Shown: in pieces, positions 10,724 to 22,064 of the stretch
Layout: every line of letters begins with the position of its first letter
Position numbering within the stretch: position 1 is the stretch's first letter
Assembly: GCF_000313135.1 (NCBI RefSeq)
Contig: NW_004457431.1
Location: 1 to 64,000 of the forward strand
Source: Acanthamoeba castellanii str. Neff
Lineage: Eukaryota > Discosea > Longamoebia > Acanthamoebidae
Length of the DNA stretch: 64,000 nt
Reading direction: 5' to 3'
Program-made: the position numbers and the translations under genes
Notes under the pieces: model-generated
The model's database searches: none
What the model saw: the letters and a program-made list of their open reading frames with translations, nothing else
What the model was told of the DNA's origin: nothing

Positions 10724-11350
10724 ATGTCGACTCCGATTGCTACCACTGCCGTCCCACCCGTGGCGACCAACACGACCGTGTCGACACCCGTCAAGAGGCA
10801 GGGCTTCTTCGGCCGCCTCAAGGCCCGCATGAACCACGGACCGATCCTCGCCATCCGCCGCGTGGTGTGGATCCTGCTCTCGGGCATCCCGCTCGCCCTG
10901 CTCTTCGTCATGTCGGCCATCGCCTTCGCCGTGACCATCATCGGCCTCCCGGTGGCGTGGGAGCTGCTCAAGGTGGCGCGCTACGCCTTCTGCCCGATCG
11001 GATACAAGGCCGTGCCGGCGTCGGGCCGCGGCAAGAACCCGCTGCGCAACCCCAAGTCGCCGCTCACCGTGGCGGCCAACGTGATCTGGGCGCTCTTCTT
11101 CGGCATCCCGATCTCGGTCATGCTGCTGGGCATGTGCATCGTGCAGGCCCTCACCATCATCGGCATCCCGTCGGCGCTCAACTTCCCCAAGATGGCCATC
11201 TTCGCCCTGTGGCCCATCGGCAAGAAGATCGTGAGCGCCGAGAAGTACAAGGCCGCCAAGACCGCCCGCCGCGACCTCGCCACCGCCGAGGCCGTGAGGA
11301 GGAACGAGGCAGCCGCCGTCGCCGCCACCACTCCCGTCGAGATGGTGTAA
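10724..11350 (+). CDS. YccF-domain integral membrane protein
   Basis: Single exon, 208 residues. A hydrophilic Thr/Pro-rich leader is followed by two tandem YccF (inner membrane component) units. Unit 1 spans about residues 46-98 (VVWILLSGIPLALL, then ITIIGLPVAW and CPIGYKAV). Unit 2 spans about residues 122-174 (VIWALFFGIPIS, LTIIGIPSALNF, LWPIGKKIV). Each unit has two hydrophobic helices and the ALTIIGIP-type signature. The C-terminus is basic and Ala-rich. In bacteria YccF proteins are inner-membrane proteins of unknown activity, so this eukaryotic copy may come from an old transfer or a shared ancestral family. The intronless structure contrasts with its multi-exon neighbours. A partial second copy is at 1-104. 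Confidence 0.85.
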   Translation: MSTPIATTAVPPVATNTTVSTPVKRQGFFGRLKARMNHGPILAIRRVVWILLSGIPLALLFVMSAIAFAVTIIGLPVAWELLKVARYAFCPIGYKAVPASGRGKNPLRNPKSPLTVAANVIWALFFGIPISVMLLGMCIVQALTIIGIPSALNFPKMAIFALWPIGKKIVSAEKYKAAKTARRDLATAEAVRRNEAAAVAATTPVEMV

Positions 11351-11512
11351 AGTCACAGACCTCAGTACCATTTTTAGAACATATGTTCTCTTTTCAATAT
11401 AGATATTCTGTCCTTCACACCACAACACAAGTTTCGAATGTTGGCTTCTCTTCCCTTTGAAAAGTGAATCACTAATACAAAAATAATTTGTATTTCCTCA
11501 CCGCGTGGGAAG

Positions 11513-13560
11513 ATGTTGGAGGCAGCATTTCGCACAAAGAACTTGAACAAGACTCCTCCATCCAACTTGGAGGGGCAGCACGGTGAAGAGCAGGAACCGG
11601 ACGGAGCTGTCCTCTACCAGCGCCTCTGCCGCCTCCTCCAACGACACCAAAATCTGTAACCGCCCCCCCCCCCGCTTTACACTTTATCTTTTATTTTACG
11701 TATTTTCTGGAGTGGCACTCACGTTTCAATTTTTAAATAATAACCAATAATTTGATATTAATAATTGCAGTAAAGAGCTCGGGTTCGTGCCGTATGCCGA
11801 CGCCGGAGCCTACGGTGGCAGTACGGACAATGGCGACGATGAGCCATCCGACGGCGAGCTGGGCCGTCCGTTCTTCGCGTGGGAGGGAAGCCTGGGCATG
11901 GCCTTCTGGGCTCTTCCCCCGCTCTACCAATACGCATGGACCACCCTCATTCCTCTCCTCCGCATTCCTCAGCCACAGCAACAGCTGGTGCGTGGCTGTT
12001 GTTTTGCGTGTGCCGTGCGTGCGTGTGTGTATGTCGTGCGTGTGTCGTGCGTGAAGGCTGACCTATTGGAACCATCCACCTAGGATTGGGGCCAGCAAGT
12101 GAACGACCTTTCAAGGGTGGTGCTGCTCATCAACGCCGACAACTACACGGCGTGGAATGTGCGCAAGCGGCTCATCACAGAGACACACTCGTCCATTGAG
12201 CAGGAATTTAAGTGCGTTTGACCAGACCACGCCACCGACACGTTGTAATCACACGCTTACTTATGGTGTGGCGTCGCCATGTTGATTACCAGGTTGGTGA
12301 ACCTCGTTATGTCTAAACATCCTAAGAGCGGAGAGACCTGGGCGCACCGTCGGTGGCTTCTGCATAATCTCGCCAGCCACACCGACGGGCCTATGTCGCA
12401 GGTTCGGCGGTCTGTTCTTTACGCACATGCACACCGCACACGATACACGCACGACACACCACACACACACCGCTAACCACCACACGCACACACGCTTCCG
12501 CGTCTGATGTCTGCTTTTTGCCATTTGCCAGGAGGTGATTCAGGGCGACCTGGATGCTTGTCTTTCCGTGGCGCAACAATACCCCAAGAACTACCACGCG
12601 TGGACGCACCGCCTGTTGCTCACCCACACGTGCGCACCTCCTATCTTGCCCTAATCCTATCGCCCGCATCCAACTGACGGCTCTGTCTGGTGCTCCGGTA
12701 CCGCCAGCATGGGCCTGGAGCAGGTGACCAAGGAGCTGCGACACCTGGAGACCTGGGGGAGGCGCTATGTGGGCGACCACTCCGGGTGGCACCACCGACA
12801 GGTACTCTACACTACTACTACGGGCGTTCACTCTTCTCGGTAGTTGCCCTGACTGGTCGCCGCATTGCGACACACATCGCGTCGCGTGGCACAGGCGCTT
12901 CTTCTGCGAGCTCTGCATGTGAGCGGATTTGTGGATGCGACTTCATCGGTCTATCGACCCGACCCGCAGCTCTACGCCAAACCCGACACACCCGCTCCAC
13001 ATTCATCGTACACTCCTCCTTCCCGCTGCTGTGTGCGGTCGTTGGTACTTTGATCAAGAATGAGCTCACCCTGCAAGTGACTACTGCGCAGGAGGGAGGA
13101 GGTGATCGGCCTGTGGCGCCGAGAGTTCTGGCTGTGCCGAAAGCTGATCGTGGTCTACCCGGGCCATGAGGCCCTTTGGTTCCACCGCCGCTTCGTCATG
13201 GACCACTGGATCAAGTACCTCCTGCCCCACTCGTCGGCCCTGACCGCCACCTTCTACGATCATCATCAACATCAAGAAGATGGTGACGGAGACGAAGAGG
13301 ATGAGATCGGGTTCAGACCCGACGAGCGGGGCGAAGACGAGGAGGTGGTGTTGAGCCGCGAGGCGCGGTTCATCGAGCGGTGCTGCACAGACGACACACA
13401 GGAGCGATTCGAGGCACAGCGCGAGGCCGGCCGGGCCTATCTCGCCTGGCTGCTACACTTTGTGCTGCCCCACGATCGCCGCCTGGTGGTGGCGGGGCAC
13501 GAAGAAGAAGCCCTGGACCCCACGCTCGGCCCGCGTCGTCGACATGCCTCGAATTCCTAG
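11513..13560 (+). CDS. protein prenyltransferase alpha-subunit repeat protein, PTAR1-like
   Basis: Eight exons (11513-11655, 11771-11987, 12084-12211, 12293-12401, 12532-12629, 12708-12801, 12895-13007, 13092-13560) give 456 residues. PPTA repeats are clear: YTAWNVRKRL, WAHRRWLLHNL, YHAWTHRLLL, GWHHRQALLLRAL and ALWFHRRFVMDHW, the W-x-x-R pattern of the superhelical alpha subunits of prenyltransferases. The long N-terminus before the first repeat and the acidic insert near residues 360-400 are typical of PTAR1 rather than of FTase/GGTase-I alpha or Rab-GGTase alpha. PTAR1 pairs with Rab-GGTase beta to form GGTase-III in animals; that role here is inferred. The exon 7 donor at 13008 is my best fit; another choice would alter a few residues. 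Confidence 0.85.
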
Positions 13561-14291
13561 GAATAGGCCAAGTTTTCAGCATTCCTTGCTTTCCTTGCTG
13601 TCCCTTGCAGTGCCGCTTGGCCTTCCACAAGAGAACAAAAGGAGGGGTCAGGGTGAGAGTAGTCTGAATTGAGTTGCCTGTCGATGACGGCTTTGTGTAT
13701 TGAACTGATAGTTGCTAGCCACCCGGGTCGTTTCACCAGGCGCGGGGCGGAGTGTGTGGTGTGGGCATCGCGCAGGTCGCCCTGCGGTCGTGTGCCAGCT
13801 CTCCGGTCCCTAAAGCGCGCGAGTGTCGTTTCTGGTCCCCGAGCTCCCTCTTGAGAGGGACTCCCGCTTAGAGATTGTCGGCTTCCTCAGACCTTCCCAA
13901 GTGCACTGATTGAGGTACCACCGCCGCTCTTGAAGAGGACGGTGGGCGTATGTTTGCACCTAACACAAGCTTCACCCTGACCCCGAACCACAACCCTGTC
14001 GTTGGCGCCTTTTTCTTCACCTCGCGCAGCCCGCACATACTATTGTGGGACACAGTCTGGATATCAATATAATATTATATTGTTGTGGTGAATAAGTTTC
14101 ATCAACTTCACATTGGCATGTAGTGTGCCGTGAGGAACAGGTTGGAGCGACCACCAGCACCTCGTGGTGGCCATAGTAGAAAGAATTTCTTCATGATTTC
14201 TTGTGCCGCTGGAAAAAGAAATGAACGGAGAAAATGAACAATAAACGGCGCAGCTCCGCGTGAGTTCTTGTCTGCACGCACGACTGAAGAG
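13561..14291. other. intergenic, no gene seen
   Basis: 3' flank of the PTAR1-like gene, then the presumed promoter of the NOM1-like gene. The A/T-rich palindrome-like ATATAATATTATATT at 14069-14083 resembles one at 14582-14605. No coding exon or RNA gene recognised. Confidence 0.4.
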
Positions 14292-17200
14292 ATGGAGAGA
14301 CGAGGCGGCCGTGGTGGCAGTCGAGGCGGTGGCAGAGGTGGGAGGGGCGGCGGTAGAGGTGGTCGAGGTGGGTTTGGTGGTCGAGGCGGAGGCAGAGGCG
14401 GCCGTGGCGGAGGCAGGGGAGGCGCGTACCGGCAGCGGATGGAGCGGCTGGAGAAGAACAAGGAGAGCCTGCAGCTGCCGGAGTCCCTTCAAAACGAGAT
14501 CCAAAGAAAGGATGAAGATAAAGAAGGACAATTCAACGGTACGCAGATTTAATCTCATCTAATTCCGGAAATGTAAATTAAATATATAATATTATATTAT
14601 ATATGATGATTTAATGCAACATTATTTCTTCGTTCTCGTAATCTCTTCCTTTTCTAAATGTTATTTGTTTTGTTTTTATTTTTATGTGGCGTGCAGATGG
14701 CAAGCCCAAGATGGCCAGGCGGCGACCGGGGCTGCCGCGCAAAGAGCAGCGGAAGAAGGAAAGGGAGGCCCAGAAGCGCCAGCGCATCGAACTCCACGAG
14801 CGCAAGGTCACCGTACGGTGCTCCTCCTCCTCTTTCTTTTGTCCTCAACTCGTGGTGCGTGCTTCTCACCACACACACGCACACACACACACACAACGTA
14901 GATGAAGAAGGAGGCGCAGCTCAAGCGGGACGATACCAGCAATAGCAACGCCAACAAGAAGCGCAAGCGCGACGATTCGTCGGCGCGTGAAGCTCCTGCG
15001 GCGAACCGGCAGAGCCCGAGTGCCAAGAAGCAAAAGTCCAATGGCGGCGACAAGCAGGCCCAGCCGAGCAGCAAGAAGAAGACGCCGCAGAGGGAACCGA
15101 AGGCGAAGGTCAAGGAAGCGGCGACGCAGAAGAAGAAGGAGGTGACGAAGAAGAAGAAGGAGGCGGAGGTGTTGCCCTTCACGATGAAGCGTGACCAGGA
15201 GGATGAGGATCTGGCCTATCTCGAGGCCAAGCTGGGTCTCACCAAGAGCGGCGCCAAGAAGCGTCTCGTAAGCGAACTTGCCGACGATGGACTGGGCGGT
15301 ACGCTTTTCGTGCTGCGTGTGCGGGCGTGCGTGTGCGATGACGTGTGTATGCGGTCGTGTGCGTGCGGTGGGCGGTGACTAACGTTCGTTCGATGGACGC
15401 CATTGCCTGCAGAGCTGCTGGAGGGCCTTTCCGATATGGACTCTGACGATTTCAGCGAGGACGACATGGCCATGTACAGGGACAAGGACATGGACGCCAG
15501 TGGCGACGACGACGATGTTGATGACGAGGACGAAGATGAAGAAGATGAAAACGAGGACGGCATTGAAGATGATGAGGATGATGATATTGAAGAGGACGGC
15601 GATGAGGGTGATGATAATGTTGATGAAGACGGCCAAGGTGAAGAGGAAGAGGAGGAGGCCGAGGAGCTTGATGAGGAGATCGACGAGCTGCAGGCCAAGC
15701 TCGAAGCGCTCAAGCAAAAGAAGGCCCAGCAGGCCGAGGAAAAAAAGAAGCTCGAGAAGCAGGTGGCCCAGCAGGACGGTAAGAAGCAGAAGGAAAAGGT
15801 CAAGGAAAATGGTCAGAATGCTGACATCACCACTGCCAAGACCGACGTCCAGCCCGCCACAGGTGCGCTGCCTCTCTCCATCACCGAGCTGTGTGCATCG
15901 GAGCTGACACGACACGACACCGTACACATGGACCGCACACATGGCACGCACCGCGCACACCGCACACGCACATGGACAGCTGCGGGCAAGTATGTGCCGC
16001 CGTCAATGCGCCAATCGAGCGAGGAGGAACGACTCAACCGGCAGGTGCGCGGTCTGCTCAACCGATTGACCCAGTCCAACCTCCACTCCGTCGGGACGCA
16101 GCTCCTCACCATCTACGACGACAACTCTGACATTCGTGCGCTCCTCCTTGTCTCGACGACACCGCACACACGACATGACGTCTCACTTTTCTCATCGTGA
16201 ATGGTGTCGACAGTGGTGAACGAGGCGCTGTGTGCGACTCTGTTGAGCGACCTGGAGGGAATGCGGAAGGGCAGCTCGGCGTTTGTGCTCACCTACGCCG
16301 GCCTCGTGCTCTTCTTGCACGCCCAGCTCGGCACACAGATCGGTACGCGTCCCATTCTCAGCGCCCATGGGCACACACACACACACACACGACTCACTCC
16401 ACATCGCACGTCAAGGTGGTTTCGTGGTGGAACGCGTTGCCAAGGCCTTCGAGGAGAGCCACGAGGACAGCAACTCCGAGGCTTGCTCCAACCACGTACG
16501 CTCTTCGATGCACAACAACGTTCATGTCGACATGCCGCCTATTCGCTGCGACTGAATCTTCTTCGTCCCAGGTGCTAATGCTGTGCCACCTGTGCGGCTT
16601 CGGCGTGGTGAGCGTGGGCCTCATTTTCGATTTAATGAAGCGCCTCCTCGACTCCTTCACTCCGCTCGACATCGAACTCCTCCTCGCCATTCTCACTCGT
16701 ACGCTCTCACTCTTCTCTTGGCACACACCGCACACGCACTCATATGAATGAATGCTATGAATGTGGTGACAGACTGTGGGTCGCAGCTGCGACATGATGA
16801 TCCGGCGGCGCTGAAGGAGGTGATCATGAAGGTGCAGACGAACGCTCTCCAGCTGAAGACCGCCGACGCCGGGGACGCCGACAAGGACGCGTCGAGCGGC
16901 TCGGCCAAGGCGGCCAAGACCACGACCGCAACGGCCGCCCAGAACAAGAGCCTCGAGGGCCTCCCGCCTCGCGTGCGCTTCATGCTCGAGACCATCTACG
17001 ACCTCAAGAACAACAAAACCAAGTAATTAGTTCCTTCCTCATTTTTATATTTACATTTTACTACAAAAACTAACTAATTTCTTATCTAGGCAGGCGAGCG
17101 ACGCCAACACGGCGCAGGTGAGCCAGATGAAGACGATGGTGAAGAAGCTTCTCAAGGGCAAGAACGAGGGCCAGGAGCTGCGTACGACGTGGAACGCGCT

Positions 17201-18226
17201 CCTCACTGGCAAGGGCCGCTGGTGGCTCGTCGGCTCGGCCTTTGCCGAGGTCCACTTTGACAAGCGGCCCATGAAGGGCGGCAGCAGCAGCGCCGGCGAT
17301 GGCGACGGCGACGAGGTCGACGAGGCGCTCGAGGGCTACGACAGCGAGATCGTGAAGCTGGCGAGCCAGCAGCGCATGACGACGCCCGTCAAGAAGGCCG
17401 TCTTCTGCATCCTCATGTCGTCGGAGGACTACCTCGACGCCTTCGAGAAGCTTCTCCGCCTCAACCTCAAGAACAAGCAGGACCGCGAGATCATCCACGT
17501 TCTCGTACATCATTTCCTTCTTTTTCTTTCTTTCTTTCTCACACACACGCACACACCGCACACGCTAATCGCACACACCGCACACGTACAGATGCATTGC
17601 TGCGCGCAGGAGAGGGTGTTTAATCCGTTCTACGCGCATCTGGCGGCCAAGCTGTGCTCGTTCGACTACAACTACAAGTTCACCCTCCAGTACGCGTTCT
17701 GGGACAAGTTCAAGCAGCTGCCCAGCCTCCCCGTCCGCACCATCTCCAACCTCGGCATCCTCCTCGCCCACCTCATCGCCAACTTCTCCCTCTCCCTCTC
17801 CGTTCTCAAGGTACGCGACCGCACACGCACCACCGTACACGCACCACCGCACGCACCACCGCACACGCCTACACGCACACGTACGAACACGACCGCACAC
17901 GCTAACGCACACGCGTGATGAAGGCGGTGGAGTTCTCGGAGCAGATGGAGGCGCATACGACGCTGTTCCTGACGTTGGTGGTGAAGACGCTGCTGACGCA
18001 GTTCGGGGAGGAGGTGACGACGAAGCTGTTCGAGCGCATCACCGGCACCAAGGAGCTGTTCACCTTCCGCGAGCAGCTGCTCCTCTTCCTCCAGACCCTC
18101 TACGCGCGCGAGAAGAAGAAGAAGGACGCCAGCCCCGAGAGCCGCCAGGAGTGGCCGCTGCTGGCCGAGCGGCTCAAGGCCGCCAAGCAGCTCTTGAAAC
18201 GCAGCACTGACATTCTTTTCGAATAA
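14292..18226 (+). CDS. NOM1: nucleolar MIF4G/MA3 protein, NOM1 (yeast Sgd1) homologue
   Basis: Twelve exons (14292-14538, 14697-14812, 14902-15298, 15413-15862, 15980-16135, 16214-16342, 16416-16495, 16572-16698, 16773-17022, 17090-17504, 17592-17810, 17924-18226) give 962 residues. An RGG-rich N-terminus (about residues 1-55) is followed by basic RKEQRKKEREAQKRQ and a long Lys/acidic stretch ending at YVPPSMR. The MIF4G helical domain runs from about LNRQVRGLLNRL to the LPPRVRFMLE block. The MA3 domain begins around the SEDYLDAFEKLL segment and runs to the C-terminus. NOM1/Sgd1 works in 40S ribosome biogenesis and, in animals, binds PP1 and eIF4A-like helicases. Order, length and linkers all fit. 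The start at 14292 is the first ATG in frame with the RGG tract. Confidence 0.93.
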
Positions 18227-18417
18227 TGTTTTTTTCTTTTAAAAAATGAAGTTCAAAAAGGGGCAAGTGTGAGAAACCTGGGCCAGCGGCTGTTTGTTTT
18301 TCAGAGGCACACGTACAGGGCGATGGGCAAACTTCGCTGGGAGGCAAGCTGGAGAACATAAAAGCATAAAAAAGCGCAGTGGGAGGGCCAATCCTTCTTA
18401 CCACACGCACCAGCGAA

Positions 18418-19102
18418 ATGAAGTTTGCGGTTGGTGCCCTTCTTGTTTGCAGCCTTGTGGCGACCCTGGTCAACTCTCAGACGCCCACCTCGCCATCCAC
18501 AAGGTTCCTCCAGCCATCCTTTAGTTTCCTTCAGTTGAGGAACTCACTACTCCCTGGGAGTAGTGCGGTGAACGCCACGCAGTTGTGTGCTTCGTTCAGC
18601 AATGTGAGCAACACCCTCGATTCTCTGCTCTATGAGTCGGGCGGTCTAGGGGCCGTGCTGGACGCGGAGACCAGGATTGATTGGGCCGAAGTGCAGACCT
18701 TCTTAGCCCCAAACTTCCACTGGGAGGACTACAGCACGGTAAGCTCTTCCAACAACAGAATGGTTCTTTCTAGTTGCGAACCTGACCACTTGTTCGGTGG
18801 AACAGTTCCCGTCATTTGGCAACTACACCAGTTACCAGGAGTACTGGCGAGCCCTCAACCGCAACAACCAGACCTTCCCTTTGATCGAAGCAGCCACGCT
18901 CCAATGGCGCTCCTGCGATCCGGTCAACAGGCGCCAGATCTCACAGTGGCAGGAGCCCTACGCTTTGGCGAACGACACCAGCGTGAGAGAGAACAGCACG
19001 TCCCTCTACATCGTTGAATTCGCCAACGACAGCCTGGCCATCACCCGGCAGGCCTACTGGACCTCTGGCAACCTCGTCAACCTCACCTTGAGGGCCGTGT
19101 AA
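18418..19102 (+). CDS. secreted, heavily N-glycosylated protein of unknown function
   Basis: Two exons (18418-18738, 18806-19102), 205 residues. The signal peptide is MKFAVGALLVCSLVATLVNS. Eight N-glycosylation sequons (NAT, NVS, NYT, NQT, NDT, NST, NDS, NLT) are spread over the mature protein. The segment with FLAPNFHWEDYS and the aromatic-rich YTSYQEYWRAL resembles the layout of an NTF2/SnoaL-like fold, but I cannot confirm the family. AT-rich TATA-like ACATAAAAGCATAAAAAA lies at 18356-18373, about 50 bp before the ATG. Two cysteines remain in the mature chain. It is likely exported to the surface or medium. Confidence 0.75.
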
Positions 19103-19336
19103 AGAGGCACCTTTCAATGCACCACTCTCCCTGCGGCAAGAGGGTACAAGGTCGGGAAGGTGGTGCTCAAGTAGGAGGGGACAGTTGAAGGTCACCTTCG
19201 CCTCCAGTCAGTTCCGAGTAAGCTGAACAGCCCCCCCCCTTCGCACTTTTTCCCGTGTCTGTGGGCATCACGCCGGGTGTCCGCAGACCACTTGAGCCAC
19301 TGTGTCCCGCTATGCAAACCTCAACTCGAGTGGATA

Positions 19337-21951
19337 ATGCAGGAGCAGGCGGAGTGCACAACAACAGCAAAAGCGGCGGCTGGTGAGGCCTTCCTGGAGG
19401 CGGTGGCCGCTGGCGACGTGCTGCGCGTGCGGCAGCTCTTGCGCGAGCACCCGCCCAACCACGTGGTCGATGCTGTAGACCACCTTGGATGGTGCTCCCC
19501 CCCACTGCTCTATTCGAAACCACACCTCCCTTTTATTATAAAATAATTATTCTATATTGGGGGGGCAGGACGGGGCTGATGGTGGCGGTGGAGGCGCGCC
19601 ACGTGGAGATGGTGGAGCTGCTGCTGGCCAGCGGAGCCGACCCGCACCACCGGTCGAGCGTCGACGGCATGCACGCCCTCCACGTCCTCGCCGAACAGAG
19701 CCAACGCCGCGTCTGCCGCGTACCTACCCCTAACCCCCCCCCGCTTGACCCTGTTCGACGTCGGTCTAGTTCATGTCCTCACACACGTGGCACTTGGCGA
19801 AGGCCGCAGAAAGAGTGCTGCTGCAGGCCTTGCTCGACGCCGGCGTCGATCCCAACGTGCCCACCACATCCAGCGGCGAGGTACACGCTGCGCTGCTGCT
19901 CGATTGTGTCAACTCACTGTTTGCAGTCGGCTAACATTGCCTCCGCCAGACGGTGGTGCACCTGATGTGCCTGCGAGGCAACATCGAGGGCGTGCGCGAG
20001 CTGCTCGCCCGGCGCCTGGTGGTCGACATCGACGCGCGCAACGCCCACGGCGACACCGCCCTCCACTACGGTACCCCCCCCCCGCATCACACTCGCGGTC
20101 TTCCTGGCCGCAGCCATTCTCATGTTCGCGGCCTCTGCATTCTCGGCAGCGGCGCGCAGAGGCCACGACGAGGTGGCGCGGCTGCTGGTGGCCCACGGCG
20201 CGTCGCGCGCGGTCGAAGGTCGCTTTGGCACGTCGGCCCAGGCGGCGATCGAGTTCGGACAGCACCACATCGTCCAACGGCTCCGCGCACTGGCGCTCCG
20301 CAACGAAGACGCTCAACAACTGGTCCTCAGTCGTCTGCCACCAGTACGCGTTGTTGTTATCGCCACCACACCATCGTCAACATGTGTTCGTTAGTCGATG
20401 CACCATAGCGATTCTTGCTGCTGCTGATGATGATGATGATGACGATTGAGAACAGGAGGTGGTGGTGCACGTGCTGTCGTTCGTGGCCAACGCGGACGAT
20501 CTCTGTTCCCTTTCCATGGTGCCCGACGACATCCCATTACGCCCCTTAGCCAATGTTGGAAGTGTACACTTACTAACGGAAATGGTGCGGTGCTGTGGGG
20601 AACACTCGCGTCTCAGGCGAGCAGAGCGTTGGCTGCGGTGAGCCGGGACGACGCCCTGTGGAAGCCGCTCGGTCATCCATCGTGGGCCGACCACCACGCC
20701 CTCAGGTCGGTTGGCTCTTTTTACTCCCACGCATCGGTGGTGCTCACCGGTACCGGGTGCAGGGAGGGCAGCGCCTGGAAGGGTGCCTACATGCTGTGGC
20801 TACGCGCCGCCGTTTCGCAGTTCAGGCACGTGAATACACGCGACACGAGACACGCGACACGCGACACACACAGAGAGGCTTACCCACGCCCTTAGGAAAC
20901 GCAACACCCACTCTCTCCCACGCAATCCAGCAACAACTGGCGTATACTCTGCCCAAGTGCTCATGCAAGGGGACTTGTACGTTTCCCCAACCATGTGGTG
21001 GTGAGTGGTTGGTGGTGTGTGTGTGTGTGTGTGCTAGATAATAACCCCCCCACAAGTGGAGTGGGCAAATCGGCAATCCTACGCCGCTACGTCCAAGGAG
21101 CATTCGAAGTGGCGCGTACGCCTTCTGTCACGCAATTCGAGCGCCGCCATGTGGAGTGGCACGACAATCGAATTGAGGTGCGTCTGCGCAAAATATCCGC
21201 ATCGCATACGCTCACACCACACCACACTCACACCACACCACACTCACACCACATACTCACACTGGGCACTCACACCGCGTCCACGCGTATGATTAGTTGC
21301 ACTTGTGGGACCCGAGCGGGCGCGAGCGGTTCAGATCGATCTCGCCGATCGTTTTCCACAACGCGCACGGCGCGGTGGTAGTCTACGACATCGCCGACAG
21401 GTCGACCTTCGACTGCGTCACACTTTGGATGGAGGAGATACGCAGGTACCCACAGACACACACACACACACACACACACTCTTTACAACTCAACGCAACA
21501 CCAGGAAGGGCCCGGAAGGAATGGCCGTGGTGCTGGCGGGCAACAAGGCCGACCTGGCCTCCACAAAACGCGCCGTGACCGAACGCGAGGGCAGGTAGTG
21601 GCGCATAAGAACCATTTATTGATCTTTTTATACATTTATATATTATCTGTTGTTAATTAATTCTTGTTTCCTTTACTACGCAATGACATGACAGGCAGAA
21701 GGCGGAGGAGTTGAGCGTGGTTCTGCGAGTGCTCGGCCAAGACGGGCGAGGGCGTGGCCCACGTGTTCGACCTCCTCGCCGATCGCCTGCTGATGAGCGG
21801 CTGGCAGCGCGTGGCCCACATGGCCACACCGGCACACGTGCCCAGCGAATACATCCTCGCCCGGCTCTTCCCACACGTCGTCACGCCATCTGGTCCACCA
21901 GCACCACCCACCACCAGCAGCGATCCCAACCAAACACCAATAAAACAGTAA
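19337..21951 (+). pseudogene. family copy B: ankyrin/F-box/GTPase gene with a frameshift in the last exon
   Basis: Thirteen exons follow the family plan (19337-19491, 19569-19719, 19770-19880, 19950-20070, 20150-20343, 20456-20518, 20617-20705, 20763-20825, 20896-20976, 21057-21177, 21297-21445, 21505-21594, 21695-21951). Ankyrin repeats (LMVAVEARHVEMVELL, HLMCLRGNIEGVRELL, AARGHDEVARLLVAHGA) lead into the F-box (VVVHVLSFVANADDL, SRALAAVSRDDALW). The GTPase motifs are GVGKS (P-loop), WDPSGRE (G3) and AGNKAD (G4). In exon 13 two bases are missing at about 21719-21720 relative to copies A, C, D and E. This displaces the SAK motif and the tail. The original frame would end at 21951 without a CaaX box. 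The first P-loop glycine region reads GDFGVGKS after splicing. The exon 3 start is uncertain. It could be functional if the deletion is a sequence error. Confidence 0.75.
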
Positions 21952-21963
21952 AGAACGAAGAGG

Positions 21964-22000
21964 CCTTCTGTTTGGCCCCAATCGCCATTCAAGGAATTAT
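21964..22000 (+). promoter_or_regulatory. upstream element shared by family copies C, D and E
   Basis: The block CTTCTGTTTGGCC, then CCAATCGCC, then TTCAAGGAATTA lies about 65-100 bp before the copy C start codon. It recurs almost unchanged before copy D (25053-25088) and, inverted, before copy E (33663-33703). The CCAAT core and fixed spacing suggest a promoter element, although recent duplication alone would also conserve it. Confidence 0.5.
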
Positions 22001-22064
22001 TTTAGCATGCTGACGGACCAAACAGAACTGGCCAAGACGAAGGACAGCAGAAGACGAAGGCAGT

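Noticed and set aside
11513..13560. Functional link between the PTAR1-like prenyltransferase gene and the CaaX family
   Set aside because: PTAR1 relates to geranylgeranylation with a Rab-GGTase beta subunit, while CALQ tails suggest farnesylation; proximity alone is no evidence.
13690..13900. Possible tRNA or small RNA gene in the PTAR1/NOM1 spacer
   Set aside because: No cloverleaf or A/B box pattern could be drawn convincingly by eye.
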